A stretch of 64,000 bases of DNA from contig NZ_CP019799.1 of NCBI RefSeq assembly GCF_002007605.1, positions 3,946,001 through 4,010,000 on the forward strand, in the 5' to 3' direction. The DNA is from Cellvibrio sp. PSBB023. Its GTDB lineage: Bacteria; Pseudomonadota; Gammaproteobacteria; Pseudomonadales; Cellvibrionaceae. This document shows positions 61,786-64,000 of the stretch, piece by piece. The translations under genes and the position numbers were made by a program. The notes beneath the pieces were generated by a model. It made no database searches. It was given only the letters and a program-made list of their open reading frames with translations, and was not told the origin of the DNA. Numbering within the stretch: the first letter of the stretch is position 1; every line of letters starts with the position of its first letter.

Positions 61786-63285
61786 ATGCAATTGCCAAGT
61801 ATGACCAGCCTTTGTGGTGCAGGGCGCGACCTTGCTTTAGCCGCCGTTATTGCACTGGGCGGGCTGACCGCCATGAGTGCCAGTGCGCTCAGTGGTAGTC
61901 CCGCCAGTGATCGGGTAATTACCAAAGACCATTGGTTTGAACAATTCAAAGCCACCGCGACCGATAAGGAGTTGTATCGCTTTTTGTATGCCATGCCCAA
62001 AGGGGGCGATTTGCACAACCACATCAGCGGTGCGGTATTGGCGGATTGGTGGTACGACCTGGCACTGGCACAAAAGGAGCACGGCTACCGTTTTTATACC
62101 AAAGTGCGCATCAATAATTGCCGCGATTTTGGCAACAATGAATTTGCCCGTCGTCCCTATTTAATGTTGTTCAACAATTTAACGGAGTCTACCTACAATC
62201 AATTGCCGGACTGTGAAAAAGCCGAATACAAACGCTTGGAAGAGTTGACCGAGAAGGAAAAAGCCGGTTGGGTACAAAGTGTCATGCTCGATCATGACCA
62301 TGAAGGACGCGATGAATTTTTTCAAACCCATTGGCAGCGTTTGGATCAGTTATTACACAGCCCTTATTTAATTGCCGAAGTGCTGTACAAAAATATGAAA
62401 GCCTTTGGCGATGAAGGCTTGATCTATTTGGAAGTGATGGTAGAGGCGGGCGGCTATTTTAAACCCGATGGCAGTGCCATTAGCGAAGATGAGGCAGTAG
62501 CAATTTTTCGCAAGCGTTTAGCGCAAGCCGATGCAAAAGCCACTGGTGTGACGGTGCGCTTCCAGGATTCCATCCTGCGCTTCGCGCCCAATGCAGAAGA
62601 GCAATTAAAAGCTTCTTACGACATAGTGTCGCGCCATCGCGATTTGTATGTGGCGGTGAATATGGTAGGTCGTGAAGACAACGACAAAGGCTACCCGCTG
62701 CGCTTTACCAAAACCCTGCGCGAGCTGCGCCAGAAGTACAACAATGTGCGCTTGTCGGTGCATGCCGGTGAAGTGGATGAGCCCAACTATCACATTCGCG
62801 ACACCATTATGCTCGGTGCCGATCGTATCGGTCACGGCATTAATTTAATTACCGACAATGATCTGCTGCGACAAATGCGTCACGGCCCCTACCTGATAGA
62901 AATCAATTTGATTTCCAATTTATTGCTCGAATACGTGAGCGATTATTCACAGCATCCTTTCCCTGAATATTTGCGCCTGGGCATCCCTGTGGCTCTTTCT
63001 ACTGATGATCGCGGCATGTGGGATTCCAATATCACCGATGAATTTTTTGTTGCGGTGAAGGAATTTAATTTGTCCTGGGAAGAGTTGTTGCTGCTCAGCC
63101 GCAACTCGCTGCAATACAGTTTTGTGGAAGACGATATCAAGCAGCAATTGCTCGATACCTACAACCAACGTGCGGCCCAGTTTGAAAAGCAATTTCGCAG
63201 TAAAGGTGTAGCGGGTTTAAAAGCCAGTGCGCCTGTGTCTTACGGCTTCACCTGTAAACGCTACGCGGTGTGTGATTTGCGTTAA
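61786..63285 (+). CDS. Secreted adenosine deaminase-like protein
   Basis: The 499-residue protein has an export signal near the N-terminus (DLALAAVIALGGLTAMSASALS). An adenosine/AMP deaminase barrel follows. Metal and catalytic motifs are MPKGGDLHNHISGAV (HxH), RLSVHAGEVDEP (His-Ala-Gly-Glu), GADRIGHGIN and ALSTDDRGMWD (Asp). It resembles the ADGF/extracellular branch, with an insertion after the first motif. It would deaminate adenosine to inosine in the periplasm or outside. ATG 61786 follows a weak purine-rich site. It is divergent from puuE. Confidence 0.82.
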   Translation: MQLPSMTSLCGAGRDLALAAVIALGGLTAMSASALSGSPASDRVITKDHWFEQFKATATDKELYRFLYAMPKGGDLHNHISGAVLADWWYDLALAQKEHGYRFYTKVRINNCRDFGNNEFARRPYLMLFNNLTESTYNQLPDCEKAEYKRLEELTEKEKAGWVQSVMLDHDHEGRDEFFQTHWQRLDQLLHSPYLIAEVLYKNMKAFGDEGLIYLEVMVEAGGYFKPDGSAISEDEAVAIFRKRLAQADAKATGVTVRFQDSILRFAPNAEEQLKASYDIVSRHRDLYVAVNMVGREDNDKGYPLRFTKTLRELRQKYNNVRLSVHAGEVDEPNYHIRDTIMLGADRIGHGINLITDNDLLRQMRHGPYLIEINLISNLLLEYVSDYSQHPFPEYLRLGIPVALSTDDRGMWDSNITDEFFVAVKEFNLSWEELLLLSRNSLQYSFVEDDIKQQLLDTYNQRAAQFEKQFRSKGVAGLKASAPVSYGFTCKRYAVCDLR

Positions 63286-63478
63286 TACCCTGCTGTGCAC
63301 CAAGTTGGCTTTTTATCCTGGTGCATGGCGTCTGTTTTTGCTTCATCAGTGATCGTTATTTTTCCTGCGGTTCTTTGTCTGTATTCCATTTTTTTGATTA
63401 ATGAGCAAGTGAACCGGTTTTTGTTGTTTGTAACTAATTGATTATTAAGGATATAAATCATTTTTATCAAAAATGTAA

Positions 63479-63491
63479 CCAATCGGACAGG
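63479..63491 (-). promoter_or_regulatory. Second copy of the CCTGTCCGATTGG element
   Basis: Read on the minus strand, CCTGTCCGATTGG is identical over 13 bases to the left part of the palindrome at 61628-61653. It lies 74 bp before the TonB-dependent receptor start. Here the right arm is not conserved. Confidence 0.5.
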
Positions 63492-63564
63492 AAATGGCAC
63501 AGCGCTTGCTAAATCTGGTTTGTTGTTTCAGGTAATCATTATTAGACCTTTGGAGTGTTCCCTC

Positions 63565-64000
63565 ATGATCATGCACAAACGATTCAAACCGAAAGAACTC
63601 GCGTTATTGATCAGCCTTGGTTGCGTTATGGCTGCTCCCGCTGTTCTTGCACAAGAAGCCAAAAAAGATGACGTAGTAGAGTTGGAAACCTACACCGCTG
63701 AAGGTCAGGTAGAAGACACTATGGGTGTTATGTCCACCGAGCCGGTGAAATCTGTATTTGGTTTTGGTAAAACTATTTTGGAAACCCCGCGCGGCGTGAC
63801 TACCGTCAGTGCCGATATGATGGAAAATTTTAGCATCAACGATATTGATGATTTGGTGTTGATTTCTCCCGGCGCGTTTACCCAGTCCTTCTTTGGTGTT
63901 GCCGGTTCTCTGGATGTGCGCGGTACCCCCGGTGAAGTGTATTTCCGTGGTGTGCGCCGTGTGAATAACCCCGGTAACTACCCAACGCCCATTGGTGCGA
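63565..64000 (+). CDS. TonB-dependent outer-membrane receptor (3' end outside the window)
   Basis: The open frame starts at ATG 63565 after TTTGGAGTG and runs off the window. A signal peptide (ALLISLGCVMAAPAVLAQ) precedes an acidic segment (DDVVELETYTAEG) that may hold the TonB box. The plug domain follows (ILETPRGVTTVSADMMENF, then INDIDDLVLISPGAF and DVRGTPGEVYFRGVRR), typical of TonB receptors. The position beyond the adenosine deaminase and RNase genes suggests a nucleoside or nucleotide ligand; a siderophore is also possible. Confidence 0.88.
   Translation, partial: MIMHKRFKPKELALLISLGCVMAAPAVLAQEAKKDDVVELETYTAEGQVEDTMGVMSTEPVKSVFGFGKTILETPRGVTTVSADMMENFSINDIDDLVLISPGAFTQSFFGVAGSLDVRGTPGEVYFRGVRRVNNPGNYPTPIGA

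Noticed and set aside
63450..63468. Fur-box-like stretch GATATAAATCATTTTTATC before the TonB receptor
   Set aside because: The match is modest and in very AT-rich sequence without the AAATGAGAA-type half seen at 16.7 kb; chance is likely.
1..64000. CRISPR arrays, tRNA or rRNA genes, insertion sequences
   Set aside because: I saw no regularly spaced repeats, no tRNA-like cloverleaf with CCA and no transposase or integrase reading frame.

Overview
The window reads as chromosomal DNA of a free-living, polysaccharide-degrading gammaproteobacterium close to Cellvibrio (family Cellvibrionaceae). The grounds are a secreted protein with a family 2 carbohydrate-binding module joined by long poly-serine linkers, a pseudomonad-like gene set (glnE-ilvE-waaF-waaG-waaP-msbA-hldE, mutY-yggX, ntrAB, xdhABC-uraD-uraH-guaD-puuD, puuE) and TonB-dependent uptake. 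The genus is an inference. No tRNA, rRNA, CRISPR array or transposase was seen.

Layout. 1-2.0 kb: the end of a glycosyltransferase and a GT-C type membrane protein. 2.2-12.8 kb: glnE, ilvE, then an LPS-core block (waaF, a waaG-waaP gene fusion, msbA, hldE). 12.8-18 kb: YqhD-like alcohol dehydrogenase, Rieske protein, HtrA protease, HtpX, a probable Fur-controlled small RNA, a cyclic-nucleotide-fold protein and a TfoX C-terminal-domain protein. 18-25.4 kb: M15 peptidase, UMF1-type transporter, HAD phosphatase, cysE, a repeat protein and AsmA. 25.4-27.7 kb: nitrate ABC transporter ntrAB behind a sigma-54-type promoter, with no ATPase gene beside it. 28-30.3 kb: mutY-yggX and two small membrane proteins. 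30.3-37.3 kb: a CBM2-bearing HExxH protein, a class D beta-lactamase, GST, truncated haemoglobin, double cupin, a ccdAB toxin-antitoxin pair with a clear palindromic operator, and a DsbA-like protein.

37.7-39.5 kb is an AT-rich island whose two genes (an unrecognised protein with a faint ADP-ribosyltransferase look, and a trypsin-like peptidase) are arranged like integron gene cassettes. A 110-bp hairpin with attC-type ends starts two bases after the first stop codon, and the 5' end of each cassette matches the R'' box of its own 3' site.

39.7-64 kb is a large purine-scavenging region. A BMP-type nucleoside ABC importer (one permease gene carries a 1-bp frameshift), a TetR/RutR-like regulator and an 8-oxoguanine-deaminase-like enzyme are transcribed leftward. 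xdhABC, uraD, uraH, guaD and puuD run rightward and would take guanine through xanthine and urate to allantoin. PuuE (allantoinase) is coupled to a secreted RNase T2. A secreted adenosine-deaminase-like protein and a TonB-dependent receptor follow, and a dCache chemoreceptor lies inside the region. A repeated 16-bp motif in the importer/xdh divergent promoter, and a palindrome at 61.6 kb partly repeated before the receptor gene, suggest shared regulation. Together the genes look able to break down RNA or nucleosides outside the cytoplasm, import the products and oxidise the purines.
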